Shown here: one piece after another, positions 8,248 to 17,672 of the stretch | Numbering within the stretch: the stretch's first letter is position 1 | How the letters are laid out: every line of letters begins with the position of its first letter | DNA from: Endozoicomonas sp965261315 | GTDB lineage: Bacteria > Pseudomonadota > Gammaproteobacteria > Pseudomonadales > Endozoicomonadaceae | Reading direction: 5' to 3' | Assembly (NCBI GenBank): GCA_965261315.1 | Contig: CBDHDM010000039.1 | Location: 1 to 64,000 of the forward strand | Length of the DNA: 64,000 nt | Notes under the pieces: generated by a model | The model's input: the letters and a program-made list of their open reading frames with translations, nothing else | Told to the model about the DNA's origin: nothing | Database searches by the model: none | Translations under genes and position numbers: made by a program

Positions 8248-9056
8248 TCGCCTTCAGAATCAGTCAGCGCAGCAGCTGGCATAGACTCCTGTTTTACTGG
8301 TACCTCCATATTGTCCAGTAGTGCTTCCACACCATTCCAGAATCGTATTCGTGACTCTATAGACTGCCTGGCTTTCACCAGGGCAGTCATCTTTGCCGCT
8401 TTATCACCATTGATACTTTGCTTCAGCAAGCTTTCCGCTGCAGGACCATGCTCATTTCCATCCAGATCGATATGCCGCTGCAGATACCAGGTCATCGCGG
8501 GTACCGATTCAGGCACGATTTCCCAGCGATTCAGCAGGGAAGAAAACATTTCCGGAATGGCATCTTCACGCCCAAAAAGAAAATAACTGGCCACTTCCGG
8601 TAGCGAACCATATTGGGCTACCTTCAGCGTATCCGAAACAAATGCCTGAATGTATTCCGGCACGTCAGCAACCACCAGGGCCTGCTGCCAGGGAACGCCG
8701 GTCTTAATGCTATAGATGACCTGCTCAATTTTGCTGGTATCCGCTGATACTTCACGCATGGCAGCGAGATACATTTCCAAATGGCTCATTGGCGTGCCAT
8801 GCAGATCCTTATCGGTCTCTTCATAAAGAATGATTTCATTAATGAAGCGGGCCGACCGGGCATCAGGAACCGGCACCCAGGGTAGCTGCATGGAAGTAAA
8901 CTCAAGCTGCAATCTTTTCGCCAGCGACATAAAATCCCATACAGCAAATACGTGAGCTTCCATAAAGACCGACAACTTCTCCACACTGTCAATTTTCTGG
9001 TAGATGGAGTGGTTGAAAAGTTGCTCTCTAAGGGGGCGTAAGTCTTTTGTAAACAT
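8244..9056 (-). CDS. DUF3050 (heme-oxygenase-like fold) protein
   Basis: 270 residues from the ATG at 9056, which has AGGAG seven bases upstream; an upstream in-frame Met at 9104 lacks a site. The sequence is rich in helices and contains LREQLFNHSIYQKIDSVE, FMEAHVFAVWDFMSLAKRLQ and YLQRHIDLDGNEHGPAAE. Conserved His (EAH, RHIDLD.NEH) and Glu residues suggest a di-metal or heme-oxygenase-like bundle, as in DUF3050 and TenA-type folds. The reaction is not established. It is inserted between ubiC and ubiA in opposite orientation, so a direct role in quinone synthesis cannot be inferred. Confidence 0.78.
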   Translation of the reverse strand: MFTKDLRPLREQLFNHSIYQKIDSVEKLSVFMEAHVFAVWDFMSLAKRLQLEFTSMQLPWVPVPDARSARFINEIILYEETDKDLHGTPMSHLEMYLAAMREVSADTSKIEQVIYSIKTGVPWQQALVVADVPEYIQAFVSDTLKVAQYGSLPEVASYFLFGREDAIPEMFSSLLNRWEIVPESVPAMTWYLQRHIDLDGNEHGPAAESLLKQSINGDKAAKMTALVKARQSIESRIRFWNGVEALLDNMEVPVKQESMPAAALTDSEGD

Positions 9057-9183
9057 GATAATCTCCTGCTGTAAGCAATTTGCTCTGGCAGGCCGACAAA
9101 ACAAAGACTACATAGACTTGGACTAATGGCAGCCAGGCTGCACATCTATTGATATCGGCAACAAAATAATCGACTGGAAGGTC

Positions 9184-10140
9184 GTGCCTATTCCTCATAG
9201 ACAGTTTTTACGAGAGCAGATGAAATTTCTACAATCGATAACAGGCTGTAATACTGGCTTGATAAAAAAAGTCGCAGAGCTGCTGGATCAGCATCTGCCA
9301 CGCTGGAAAGACTTTATTCAACTGGCCCGTCTGGATCGCCCCATTGGCATCTACCTTTTACTGTGGCCAACGCTCTGGGCGCTCTGGCTGGCAGCAGATG
9401 GCATACCAACAACCCATAACCTTGTGGTATTCATTGCTGGCGTTATCCTCACCCGAAGTGCAGGTTGTGTTGTTAATGACTATGCAGACCGACATTTTGA
9501 TGGTCATGTTAAACGAACTCACCAGCGACCATTGGTTACAGGAAAAATTACACCCAGAGAAGCACTGATTTACGCAAGCAGCCTTTTTCTGATTGCCTTC
9601 TTGCTGGTACTGACAACCAATGAACTGACCATCACTCTCTCCTTCGCTGCCCTGTTTCTGGCATCTGCCTACCCTTTTGCCAAGCGACATACTTATCTGC
9701 CTCAAGTGGTACTGGGAGCAGCATTTGGCTGGTCCATACCCATGGCATTTGCTGCAGAGGCAGGGATGCTGACAACTCAGGCATGGCTGTTATTCACTGC
9801 TAACCTTCTGTGGACTGTCGCCTATGATACGCAGTACGCGATGGTCGACAGAGACGATGACCTGAAAGTAGGTATCAAATCCACAGCCATTCTGTTCGGT
9901 GAAATGGACAACCTGATGATTGGCTGCTTCCAGACTATAACGCTGATTGCCATGGTGATGCTTGGGTTACAACTGGAATTGAATTGGCCATTCTATTTAA
10001 GCCTTGTTATTGCAACTGCAAGTTTTTCCTACCAGCAATGGTTGACCCGCCACCGTGAAAGAGATCCTTGCTTCAAAGCCTTTCTTTCCAACCATTGGGT
10101 TGGAGCAGTTATTTTCCTTGGTATTGCCTGCTCTTTATGA
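9184..10140 (+). CDS. ubiA: 4-hydroxybenzoate polyprenyltransferase
   Basis: An integral inner-membrane prenyltransferase that attaches the polyprenyl chain to 4-hydroxybenzoate in ubiquinone synthesis. The first Asp-rich motif NDYADRHFDGHVKRT lies at about residues 98-112 and the second, DTQYAMVDRDDD, near 215-226; both chelate Mg-diphosphate. LARLDRPIGIYLLLWPT is the family's N-terminal signature, and about eight hydrophobic helices follow. The GTG at 9184 follows GGAAGG, but the ATG at 9220 would give a more usual N-terminus, so the start is ambiguous. In the Pseudomonas order phoB follows closely; here about 10 kb of mobile DNA intervenes. Confidence 0.95.
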   Translation: MPIPHRQFLREQMKFLQSITGCNTGLIKKVAELLDQHLPRWKDFIQLARLDRPIGIYLLLWPTLWALWLAADGIPTTHNLVVFIAGVILTRSAGCVVNDYADRHFDGHVKRTHQRPLVTGKITPREALIYASSLFLIAFLLVLTTNELTITLSFAALFLASAYPFAKRHTYLPQVVLGAAFGWSIPMAFAAEAGMLTTQAWLLFTANLLWTVAYDTQYAMVDRDDDLKVGIKSTAILFGEMDNLMIGCFQTITLIAMVMLGLQLELNWPFYLSLVIATASFSYQQWLTRHRERDPCFKAFLSNHWVGAVIFLGIACSL

Positions 10141-10168
10141 TTCCTGATGAACCATAGGGGGGCGTTGA

Positions 10169-10190
10169 CAATTAGACATGTGCCCAGCCA
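10169..10190 (-). repeat. 22-nt dispersed motif, copy 1
   Basis: On the minus strand TGGCTGGGCACATGTCTAAT-TG. The same 22 nt with one change recurs at 49392-49413 on the plus strand. Both copies are intergenic, suggesting a dispersed repeat family. Confidence 0.6.
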
Positions 10191-10240
10191 TCAAAGTTTT
10201 TATGGTTCTAAGGTTTGCCATAGCGCTGTATTGAAAATAC

Positions 10241-10296
10241 ACTCCCGACAAATGCAAATGATAATTATTTGCATTTGTCGGGAGTAGTTATATACT
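10241..10296 (+). promoter_or_regulatory. 19-bp perfect palindrome with Fur-box-like core and overlapping promoter
   Basis: Arms 10241-10259 and 10267-10285 are perfect inverted repeats around a 7-nt centre. The centre (GCAAATGATAATTATTTGC) matches 14 of 19 positions of the E. coli Fur-box consensus by eye. A -10-like TATACT lies at 10291-10296, with TTGCAT (10270-10275) as a weak -35 inside the palindrome. An iron-responsive operator for the downstream gene is the simplest reading; a terminator for ubiA is the alternative. Confidence 0.55.
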
Positions 10297-10353
10297 TTGA
10301 ATAACACTTCAGGGAAAGCCAAAGCCAAAGTTATAAAAAACAAAAGGTTAAGT

Positions 10354-10830
10354 ATGATTTCAACACCAGTGGCCGTTATCCACAACAGTACAAACTGCTT
10401 TTATCAAGTTGCTCCCAGCGATTCGGGTGGGAGCAAAAATTTTGCCAAGGGTGTTATCAACACAGCTAAAACAAAGGCATCATCCTTCTCAAAAAATCTT
10501 TATCTAAGATCTGTATTATTGATTGAAACGTGCAGGCCATATATAAACTCTATATCCGTGAGCCTGATTGCCCTTAAAAACTACTCCATCCGGGTAGTTA
10601 TCTGCTCAACCGCTATCGTCAAAGAAACCACCATTGGACTTGGTTTGGGGCTTGCGGCAGGCACAGTCTCATCTTTTCTACTATCTCCATTTCCGGCAAT
10701 AGTTGTTATTACACCAACCATACAACTTGCAGCTACAGTTGTTGGTGGGATAGGGGGCTTTCTATATGGCGTGGAAGTAGCGAAAGATAAATGGGAAGAA
10801 CGTGTTGAGAAAGAAGGTTGTCAAAATTGA
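10354..10830 (+). CDS. Orphan membrane protein with glycine-rich hairpin (paralogue of 17645-18181)
   Basis: 158 residues from the ATG at 10354, preceded by AAAGG; the frame is open further upstream but the palindromic promoter region overlaps that part. The N-terminal 65 residues are polar and Lys/Ser-rich. The C-terminal half is conserved with the paralogue: IRVVIC..A.VKETTIGLGLGLAAG, a hydrophobic stretch, then QLAATVVGGIGGFLYGVEVA and a charged tail KDKWEERVEKE. This predicts two glycine-zipper membrane helices in a hairpin. No family is recognised. The putative Fur operator upstream suggests expression in iron limitation. Confidence 0.65.
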   Translation: MISTPVAVIHNSTNCFYQVAPSDSGGSKNFAKGVINTAKTKASSFSKNLYLRSVLLIETCRPYINSISVSLIALKNYSIRVVICSTAIVKETTIGLGLGLAAGTVSSFLLSPFPAIVVITPTIQLAATVVGGIGGFLYGVEVAKDKWEERVEKEGCQN

Positions 10831-11077
10831 TCTGACCAGCTCAAGGCTTTCTATTTCATAGCAATAATTTAAACGCTGTTTTCAAAAAACGAACGAATGT
10901 CATTTCATTGATTTTTTTTCTCTTCACCTCGTAATTTCCAGTATACAGAGCAACGATTATCGAATGCTTGTCTTCAGACCAACATCAATGATGCCATTGC
11001 GTATTCTGGCGAGCGTGAACACCTATTCTGGTTAGCGTGAACACCTCCAGACCCTCAAGCATTGCCCAAGCCTATTT

Positions 11078-11880
11078 CTAGTCCAGGTGTTCACGCTCGT
11101 CCAATTTACCTTTGGTTTTCCTCATGGACTCGCCCTTCAAATTAATCCGGTGGGCGTTGTGTGTCAGACGGTCCAGAATGGCATCGGCCAGCGTTGCATC
11201 ACCGATGCTGTCGTGCCAGCTGGAAACCGGTAATTGGCTCGCTACAATGGTGGAACTCTGGTTGTGCCGGTCATCCATAATTTCCAGAAGATCGTTGCGC
11301 TGTCGCTGGGTGATCGCTTCCAGTCCCCAGTCATCCAGAATCAACAGGTCAACCTTGGCTAACTGACGTAATTGCTTGCTGTAGCTGCCATCACCGTGAC
11401 CAATGGTTAACGAGTGCAACAGACGTGAGATTCGCCAGTAACGAACACTGTAACCCCGCAGGCAGGCAGCGTGCCCGAAGGCACAGCTAAGCCAGCTTTT
11501 ACCGGTACCACACGACTGCATGGATGCAGGAGGTAGAGCAATGCAGGAGCAATTGCCGAGGGGCCGGTAATTAACAGGTTTTGTTTCCGGTTTATCCAGT
11601 CACAGGTGACCAGTGTCGTCATTTGTGACTGGCTGATGCCTCGTGCCTGTCCATAGTCAATGCCTTCAATCGTAGCCGCCAGTTTGAATCGTGCTGCCTT
11701 GAGTAAACGGGCCAGGCGTTTATCGTTTCGCTCTGCATCTTCCTGGTCAACCAGGAGTGCCAGTCGTTCTTCAAAGCTGAGATTTTCATAGGTGCCCGGG
11801 TGTTCTCTTTGCACTTCCAGGGCATCAGCCATGCCGGTAAGACGAAGACTGCGTAGTCGCGTTTGAGTCTGGGTTATCAT
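11078..11880 (-). pseudogene. istB: IstB-type ATPase of the IS21 element, Walker A interrupted
   Basis: Start at 11880 with a strong AAGGAG site. The N-terminal part (MITQTQTRLRSLRLTGMADAL ... NRKQNLLITGP) and the C-terminal AAA+ part (GTGKSWLSCAFGH, VDLLILDDWGLE as Walker B, IVASQLPVSSWHD, LTHNAHRINLKGESMRK) are both canonical but in different frames. Between them about 47 nt (roughly 11510-11556) are inserted inside the Walker A loop; the insert contains CTCCTGCAT twice. This breaks the P-loop and shifts the frame, so no helper ATPase can be made. IstB normally selects and remodels target DNA for IstA. Confidence 0.85.
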
Positions 11881-11890
11881 GTTCAACTCC

Positions 11891-13445
11891 TTACTCGTAA
11901 CTGGCTGCGCCACGGATGTTTTCATGGTTTATTATCACTCGGTCACTGTCGTTTGACTCCAGTGTTTCCAGTGGTAATTGATCCAGTCCGGCAAGAAGGA
12001 TTTCCTTAACGTTACGGATTCGATGACCTCCTACATGGCGTGCCCTGGCACAGGCTGAATTCAGACGGTCGGGACCATAATCCCTGCTCATGTTCAATAG
12101 CCCAAGGCAAGCGCGGTAAGCCTGTTCAGGATGTTCTTTACTGTCCAGTAACTGCCTGGTGAACAAAAGCACATCCGGGCCCAGTTTTTTTGCCCAGTTC
12201 ATCAGTCTTTCCGGCGACCATTCATGATGCTTCTGATGGCTCTTTGGCATGTGTTCAGGCCTGGTTGTATATCCTGGGCAACGCTTGCGGGGGGTGGCTG
12301 GTGACCGACTTTCCCTTGAAGAGGACCTGAATCAGTTGCTCCCCTGCCCGAATTTCCACTTCCTCACGCACCAGGGCGTGAGGCACCGAGTAAGCATGTT
12401 CCTTATAGCGGATGTGGTAGTCGATATTGACCCGGGCTTTTTTGAAATCAAGGTATTCAAAAGGCTGGCTGGGCAATGGGCTTAGTGCAGGTCGGTCCAG
12501 CTGCTCATAGGCAAGCCGTCGTGTTCCGGGTTGCTGTTTGAAATCGCGTGTATTCAGGTCCTCCAGTAAACGGCGTATTTCCTTATTCAGCTCTGCCAGT
12601 GAGAAGAAAAAGGTGTTACGCAATTTCATCAATATCCAGCGTTCAACTACCTGAACACCGACTTCTACCTTGGCCTTGTCCTTTGGTTTATAAGACCGTG
12701 TTGGCATGACGGAGACACCGAAGTGCTGGGCAAGATGCTGGTAATGGGGATTAACCTCCGGGTCGTACCGACAGGCTTTGATCACTGCACTTTTTAGATT
12801 ATCTGGCACCAGCATCTCTGGCACGCCACCAAAAAACTCGAATGCCCGAACATGAGAGGCCAGGAAGTCGGCCTGGGATTGCCCCCAGCTGGCTTCGGCA
12901 TAGGTGTAGCTTGAAGCACCGAGCACGGCGACAAAGATCTGCGCCTGCCGGGCTTCACCCGTTGCACTATTAACGACAGGTATCGTAATTCCGGCGTAAT
13001 CAATAAACAGCTTTTCACCAGCCTTGTGTACCTGCCGCATGGAACGTTTCTGTTTCTTTCGCCACTCGCTGTAGCGATGACAGTACTGGGGGTAACTGTA
13101 GGCGTTGTGAGGGTACGCCTGACAGTACTCTTCCCAGAGTAACTGCTTGGTCATGCCTTTGCGTTTGAGTTCTCGATGCATCTCAACCCAGTCAGGATCA
13201 ACCAGCCCTTTACGGGGATTATCAGCCGATTCTGGCATGAGCTTATTGATGATAAAGGTGTCGTCAGCTCCCTCAGGAAGAGGCCAGGGCAACCCGGATT
13301 TCACAAAGAGTTGCAGGTATTTGGTGACTGCACCAACACTGACTCTGGTACTGGCAGCAATCTGTCGGATACTGAGGTTGCAGTCGTATTTCAGTCTTAT
13401 AATTTCTCTGATTTTACGCATTGATAAACCGTTTTTTTCTGGCAT
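11891..13445 (-). pseudogene. istA: IstA-type DDE transposase of the IS21 element, one-base frameshift
   Basis: The first part (12255-13445, 396 residues) has an N-terminal helix-turn-helix (LSIRQIAASTRVSVGAVTKYL), then an RNase-H-like core with FIDYAG, VPDNLKSAV and KDKAKVEVGVQVVERW supplying the D, D and E. The C-terminal part (119 residues, 11891-12250) lies in another frame: EWSPERLMNWAKKLGP, AYRACLGLLNMSRDYG, INHENIRG. Removing one C from the six-C run (plus-strand G run 12289-12294) joins them as HPRKRCPGYTTRPEHMPKSH, the normal IS21 sequence. The transposase is thus broken by a homopolymer indel, or misread there. Confidence 0.88.
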
Positions 13446-13651
13446 GCCGTCGTTCCTTGACCAGTCGGTACAAGTTTAAACGGCAGGAGTTCAACAAAAT
13501 CAATGCTTAAGAGAAGTAAATTCCATTTTAGAAATAAGATTCTGGAAGCGTGAACAGTAATTCTGGTTCGTGAACACCTATTCTGGAAATCAGCAAAAAG
13601 TGTTCACGACTTATCCGAGTAGAAGAGGCCGTTACCGACCTCAACCCTCAC

Positions 13652-13685
13652 AGAGCCGGACGTGCCCAATTAAGGCATCCGGTTC
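13652..13685 (-). ncRNA. Group II intron domain V, copy A
   Basis: A 34-nt hairpin on the minus strand beginning GAACCGGATGCC and closing CACGTCCGGCTCT, with the 2-nt bulge (CG) typical of domain V, about 40 nt before the intron 3' end. Domain V is the catalytic core of the ribozyme. Confidence 0.7.
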
Positions 13686-13692
13686 CTCATAA

Positions 13693-15054
13693 TTACTGAT
13701 TCACTAACCGACAACTGTATGAATACTGATGAAGGATCTTTGGCGGTGCCAAGGGGAAACGATCCAGAAAGAGATTAAACTTCTCCCAAGTAATATGACT
13801 CTTTTGCGATCGACGACTGAGCCATTTGTGCCAGATTTTCTTCACGTTGTATTGGATGGTATCTAACGATTTGGCGTTACCTGTTATCCCGAAGTATGCA
13901 TAGTGCCCCCGGAGTTTCCGGTTCAAGGCCACATACTGTTCACTCAACGGTTTATGCCGATGTTTTCGACAATAGTCATTGAATGCTTTCAGGGTTCTGG
14001 CAATCCGCCCTTTTGCTGTTTTCTGGTAAACAACAGTATTTCCTTTCCGGGATGTTCCCCAGAAATGAGTAAATCCGAGGAAATCAAAGCTAACCGAAAG
14101 ACCACAGCGCTTGTTTTCCTTTCGCCTGTATGGCCGAAAATCAACTCTCTGTGTTTTTTCCGGATGCAGGCTCAGCCCAAAGCGTTCAAATCGCTTGGGC
14201 AGCACCGCTTCCACTCTGCAGCAATCTTCAGGGGTCACAAACACCATGACAAAGTCATCGGCAAACCTCGTCAGACTGCATCTTCCCCGCATTCTTGGTT
14301 GTACTGTCTTAGCAAACCAGTCATCCAGAACATAGTGAAGGTAAATATTGGCTAACAAGGGTGAAATTACTCCGCCTTGTGGCGTTCCCCGCGTCGGGTA
14401 AACAATCTCACCTGACTCAAGGATACCGGCCTTTAGCCATGCTTTTCATGAAGAGACGATCAGTTTTCTTACTACGCCATCAGTCACCCGTCTGGCAAGA
14501 AACTGTCTCAACTGTCCGTGGTCAATCGTATCGAAATACTTTTGTATATCCACATCCAGCACCCAGTAGGCACCATCTCTCATGATATTTTCTCGCAGGC
14601 TCCGCAGGGCTTCATGTGCCGACCTCTGCTTCCGGAAACCAAATGAGCAGTGGTAAAAGTCCTGTTCATAGATGGGTTCCAGCAACATAACTACTGCTCG
14701 TTGGACAATTTTATCCTCGAAGGTAGGAATGCCTAAAGGCCGCTTCTGCCCCTTCCCTTTGTCGATGTAGCTTCGCTTTACAGCGGGAGCGCGGTAGCTT
14801 CCGGATTTGATGCGATCCAGCAAATTCCGGAGATTAGACTCCAGCTGCCGTTCATACATCTCAGCTGTCTGACCATCCACTCCTGTAGCACCATCTCTAC
14901 GGGTCAGTTGGTATGCCTGATAAAGCCACTGGTAATCCATGTGATGATTGAGAGAAGTGAAAGCCATGGCCGGGTTGTTTCTGGCCAGTGTGGCTATCCG
15001 TTTCTGTTTCGTTGACACAAACACAGGTTTCTGTGCACCTCTTGTGTTTCCCAC
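13693..15054 (-). pseudogene. ltrA: Group II intron reverse transcriptase/maturase, copy A, in-frame stop
   Basis: A 453-codon frame interrupted by TGA at 14446-14448, giving fragments of 202 and 221 residues in the same frame. The first holds the N-terminal RT motifs (DGATGVDGQT, KRPLGIPTFEDKIVQRAV, WVLDVDIQKYFDTID). The second, after readthrough, holds TPQGGVISPLLANIYL, the catalytic RFADDFVMVF and the maturase X region (LRGHYAYFGITGN). No HNH endonuclease follows. The stop probably replaced a Trp or similar codon. Without suppression both YADD-type catalysis and maturase activity are lost. The identical stop is present in copy B. Confidence 0.9.
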
Positions 15055-15664
15055 AAACGGGTCAATAACTACGATGTCCCCTTTCCTCGTCCGGGTCCTC
15101 CTGAGCAGAGTTCCCCGTTGTCATCAGTACTATGGGACACTAAGACTTCCAGTACCTACCGTCCGGTCACTTATGGATTCGCTTCCGGATTCCTGAGTGT
15201 TGCTTCATATTCGCTTCGTCTGGTCTGAAGCACCTCCAGACGACCGGGTTCGTTTCAGCCATAGAACCAATGGCAACTGCACACAGGTCAGCACTGGACC
15301 TCACAGGTTCCTGAGAAATCCATCCTGTACCTTTGCCCTGGTCTATGATCCCGGTCGGGTTGGCGTTGTCTCACCCTATCGACGAACCAATGCTGACCCC
15401 ATCTTCCGGACAATGAAGCCCCCGACAGTTGCACCATTTCGAGACTCAATCCCACGGCTTCAGTACCTGCTGTCTACGCTTCACAACCAGCGTCACCACT
15501 GGCTATGCAAGACTCGCTTCCGACTGATGGTTAGTCTTTGCCGGGCAGGAGTTGAACCTGCTGGATTTCAATGAATGATTTCAGTTCATTTGAACCTCCC
15601 ACATTCTCAGGCTTCGCCTGTCGCGATCCGAGTAGAAGAGGCCGTTACCGACCTCAACCCTCAC

Positions 15665-15698
15665 AGAGCCGGACGTGCCCAATTAAGGCATCCGGTTC
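15665..15698 (-). ncRNA. Group II intron domain V, copy B
   Basis: Same 34-nt hairpin as in copy A, shifted by 2013 bp. Confidence 0.7.
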
Positions 15699-15705
15699 CT
15701 CATAA

Positions 15706-17067
15706 TTACTGATTCACTAACCGACAACTGTATGAATACTGATGAAGGATCTTTGGCGGTGCCAAGGGGAAACGATCCAGAAAGAGATTAAACTTCTCCC
15801 AAGTAATATGACTCTTTTGCGATCGACGACTGAGCCATTTGTGCCAGATTTTCTTCACGTTGTATTGGATGGTATCTAACGATTTGGCGTTACCTGTTAT
15901 CCCGAAGTATGCATAGTGCCCCCGGAGTTTCCGGTTCAAGGCCACATACTGTTCACTCAACGGTTTATGCCGATGTTTTCGACAATAGTCATTGAATGCT
16001 TTCAGGGTTCTGGCAATCCGCCCTTTTGCTGTTTTCTGGTAAACAACAGTATTTCCTTTCCGGGATGTTCCCCAGAAATGAGTAAATCCGAGGAAATCAA
16101 AGCTAACCGAAAGACCACAGCGCTTGTTTTCCTTTCGCCTGTATGGCCGAAAATCAACTCTCTGTGTTTTTTCCGGATGCAGGCTCAGCCCAAAGCGTTC
16201 AAATCGCTTGGGCAGCACCGCTTCCACTCTGCAGCAATCTTCAGGGGTCACAAACACCATGACAAAGTCATCGGCAAACCTCGTCAGACTGCATCTTCCC
16301 CGCATTCTTGGTTGTACTGTCTTAGCAAACCAGTCATCCAGAACATAGTGAAGGTAAATATTGGCTAACAAGGGTGAAATTACTCCGCCTTGTGGCGTTC
16401 CCCGCGTCGGGTAAACAATCTCACCTGACTCAAGGATACCGGCCTTTAGCCATGCTTTTCATGAAGAGACGATCAGTTTTCTTACTACGCCATCAGTCAC
16501 CCGTCTGGCAAGAAACTGTCTCAACTGTCCGTGGTCAATCGTATCGAAATACTTTTGTATATCCACATCCAGCACCCAGTAGGCACCATCTCTCATGATA
16601 TTTTCTCGCAGGCTCCGCAGGGCTTCATGTGCCGACCTCTGCTTCCGGAAACCAAATGAGCAGTGGTAAAAGTCCTGTTCATAGATGGGTTCCAGCAACA
16701 TAACTACTGCTCGTTGGACAATTTTATCCTCGAAGGTAGGAATGCCTAAAGGCCGCTTCTGCCCCTTCCCTTTGTCGATGTAGCTTCGCTTTACAGCGGG
16801 AGCGCGGTAGCTTCCGGATTTGATGCGATCCAGCAAATTCCGGAGATTAGACTCCAGCTGCCGTTCATACATCTCAGCTGTCTGACCATCCACTCCTGTA
16901 GCACCATCTCTACGGGTCAGTTGGTATGCCTGATAAAGCCACTGGTAATCCATGTGATGATTGAGAGAAGTGAAAGCCATGGCCGGGTTGTTTCTGGCCA
17001 GTGTGGCTATCCGTTTCTGTTTCGTTGACACAAACACAGGTTTCTGTGCACCTCTTGTGTTTCCCAC
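15706..17067 (-). pseudogene. ltrA: Group II intron reverse transcriptase/maturase, copy B, in-frame stop
   Basis: Identical translation to copy A, including the TGA (16459-16461) between VVRKLIVSS and KAWLKAGILE. Sharing the same nonsense mutation means the stop predates the duplication, or that one copy was converted by the other. The catalytic RFADDFVMVF lies after the stop. As in copy A, no endonuclease domain is present. Neither copy can supply a full-length protein, so mobility would need an RT from another locus. Confidence 0.9.
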
Positions 17068-17638
17068 AAACGGGTCAATAACTACGATGTCCCCTTTCCT
17101 CGTCCGGGTCCTCCTGAGCAGAGTTCCCCGTTGTCATCAGTACTATGGGACACTAAGACTTCCAGTACCTACCGTCCGGTCACTTATGGATTCGCTTCCG
17201 GATTCCTGAGTGTTGCTTCATATTCGCTTCGTCTGGTCTGAAGCACCTCCAGACGACCGGGTTCGTTTCAGCCATAGAACCAATGGCAACTGCACACAGG
17301 TCAGCACTGGACCTCACAGGTTCCTGAGAAATCCATCCTGTACCTTTGCCCTGGTCTATGATCCCGGTCGGGTTGGCGTTGTCTCACCCTATCGACGAAC
17401 CAATGCTGACCCCATCTTCCGGACAATGAAGCCCCCGACAGTTGCACCATTTCGAGACTCAATCCCACGGCTTCAGTACCTGCTGTCTACGCTTCACAAC
17501 CAGCGTCACCACTGGCTATGCAAGACTCGCTTCCGACTGATGGTTAGTCTTTGCCGGGCAGGAGTTGAACCTGCTGGATTTCAATGAATGATTTCAGTTC
17601 ATTTGAACCTCCCACATTCTCAGGCTTCGCCTGTCGCG

Positions 17639-17672
17639 ACCAGAATGGGTGTTCACGGTCGGCCAGAATATG
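17639..17672 (+). repeat. IS21-end-like remnant next to the intron
   Basis: CCAGAATGGGTGTTCACGGTC followed by GGCCAGAATATGCA closely resembles the IS21 terminal motif and its flank at 11000-11035 read in the other direction. It marks the junction between the intron pair and the truncated paralogue, and is probably the far end of a partly lost second IS21-like copy. Confidence 0.5.

Larger units (their letters stand above)
11014..13608 (-). mobile_element. IS21-family insertion sequence (inactive)
   Basis: istA and istB-type genes in the usual order on the minus strand, bounded by CGTGAACAC at 11014-11022 and its inverse GTGTTCACG at 13600-13608. Several extra internal copies of the GTGAACA and ATTCTGG motifs near both ends match the multiple transposase-binding repeats of IS21 elements. 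Both genes are disrupted, so the element cannot move by itself. Exact ends and target duplication could not be fixed. Confidence 0.75.
13613..15625 (-). mobile_element. Group II intron, tandem copy A
   Basis: A 2013-bp unit directly repeated at 15626-17638. On the minus strand the RNA begins near CGCGACAGGCG (a weak match to the GUGYG start), carries long non-coding ribozyme domains (15055-15625), the reverse transcriptase frame, a 34-nt domain V (13652-13685) and ends CTCGGAT, matching the 3' AY rule. The RT has no HNH domain, which suggests a class C-like intron. The 3' exon is the IS21 end. Confidence 0.78.
15626..17638 (-). mobile_element. Group II intron, tandem copy B
   Basis: Direct repeat of the preceding unit, apparently identical over its full 2013 bp as far as read. 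Its 5' exon (minus strand) is an IS21-end-like sequence at 17639-17672 and its 3' flank is copy A. The head-to-tail arrangement with no spacer is compatible with unequal crossing-over or insertion of one copy at the other's boundary. Confidence 0.78.

Noticed and set aside
12289..12294. Programmed ribosomal frameshift in istA
   Set aside because: IS21 istA is normally one frame; the C-run shift looks like an indel or sequencing error, and istB is broken as well.
13903..14355. 150-codon plus-strand frame opposite the reverse transcriptase
   Set aside because: Shadow frame of the RT gene on the other strand.
15197..15574. 125-codon plus-strand frame (and its copy at 17210)
   Set aside because: Antisense to the structured 5' part of the group II intron and duplicated only because the intron is; not a gene.
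13613..17638. CRISPR-like or satellite repeat from the long direct repeat
   Set aside because: The repeat unit is a complete group II intron with RT, domain V and AY end.
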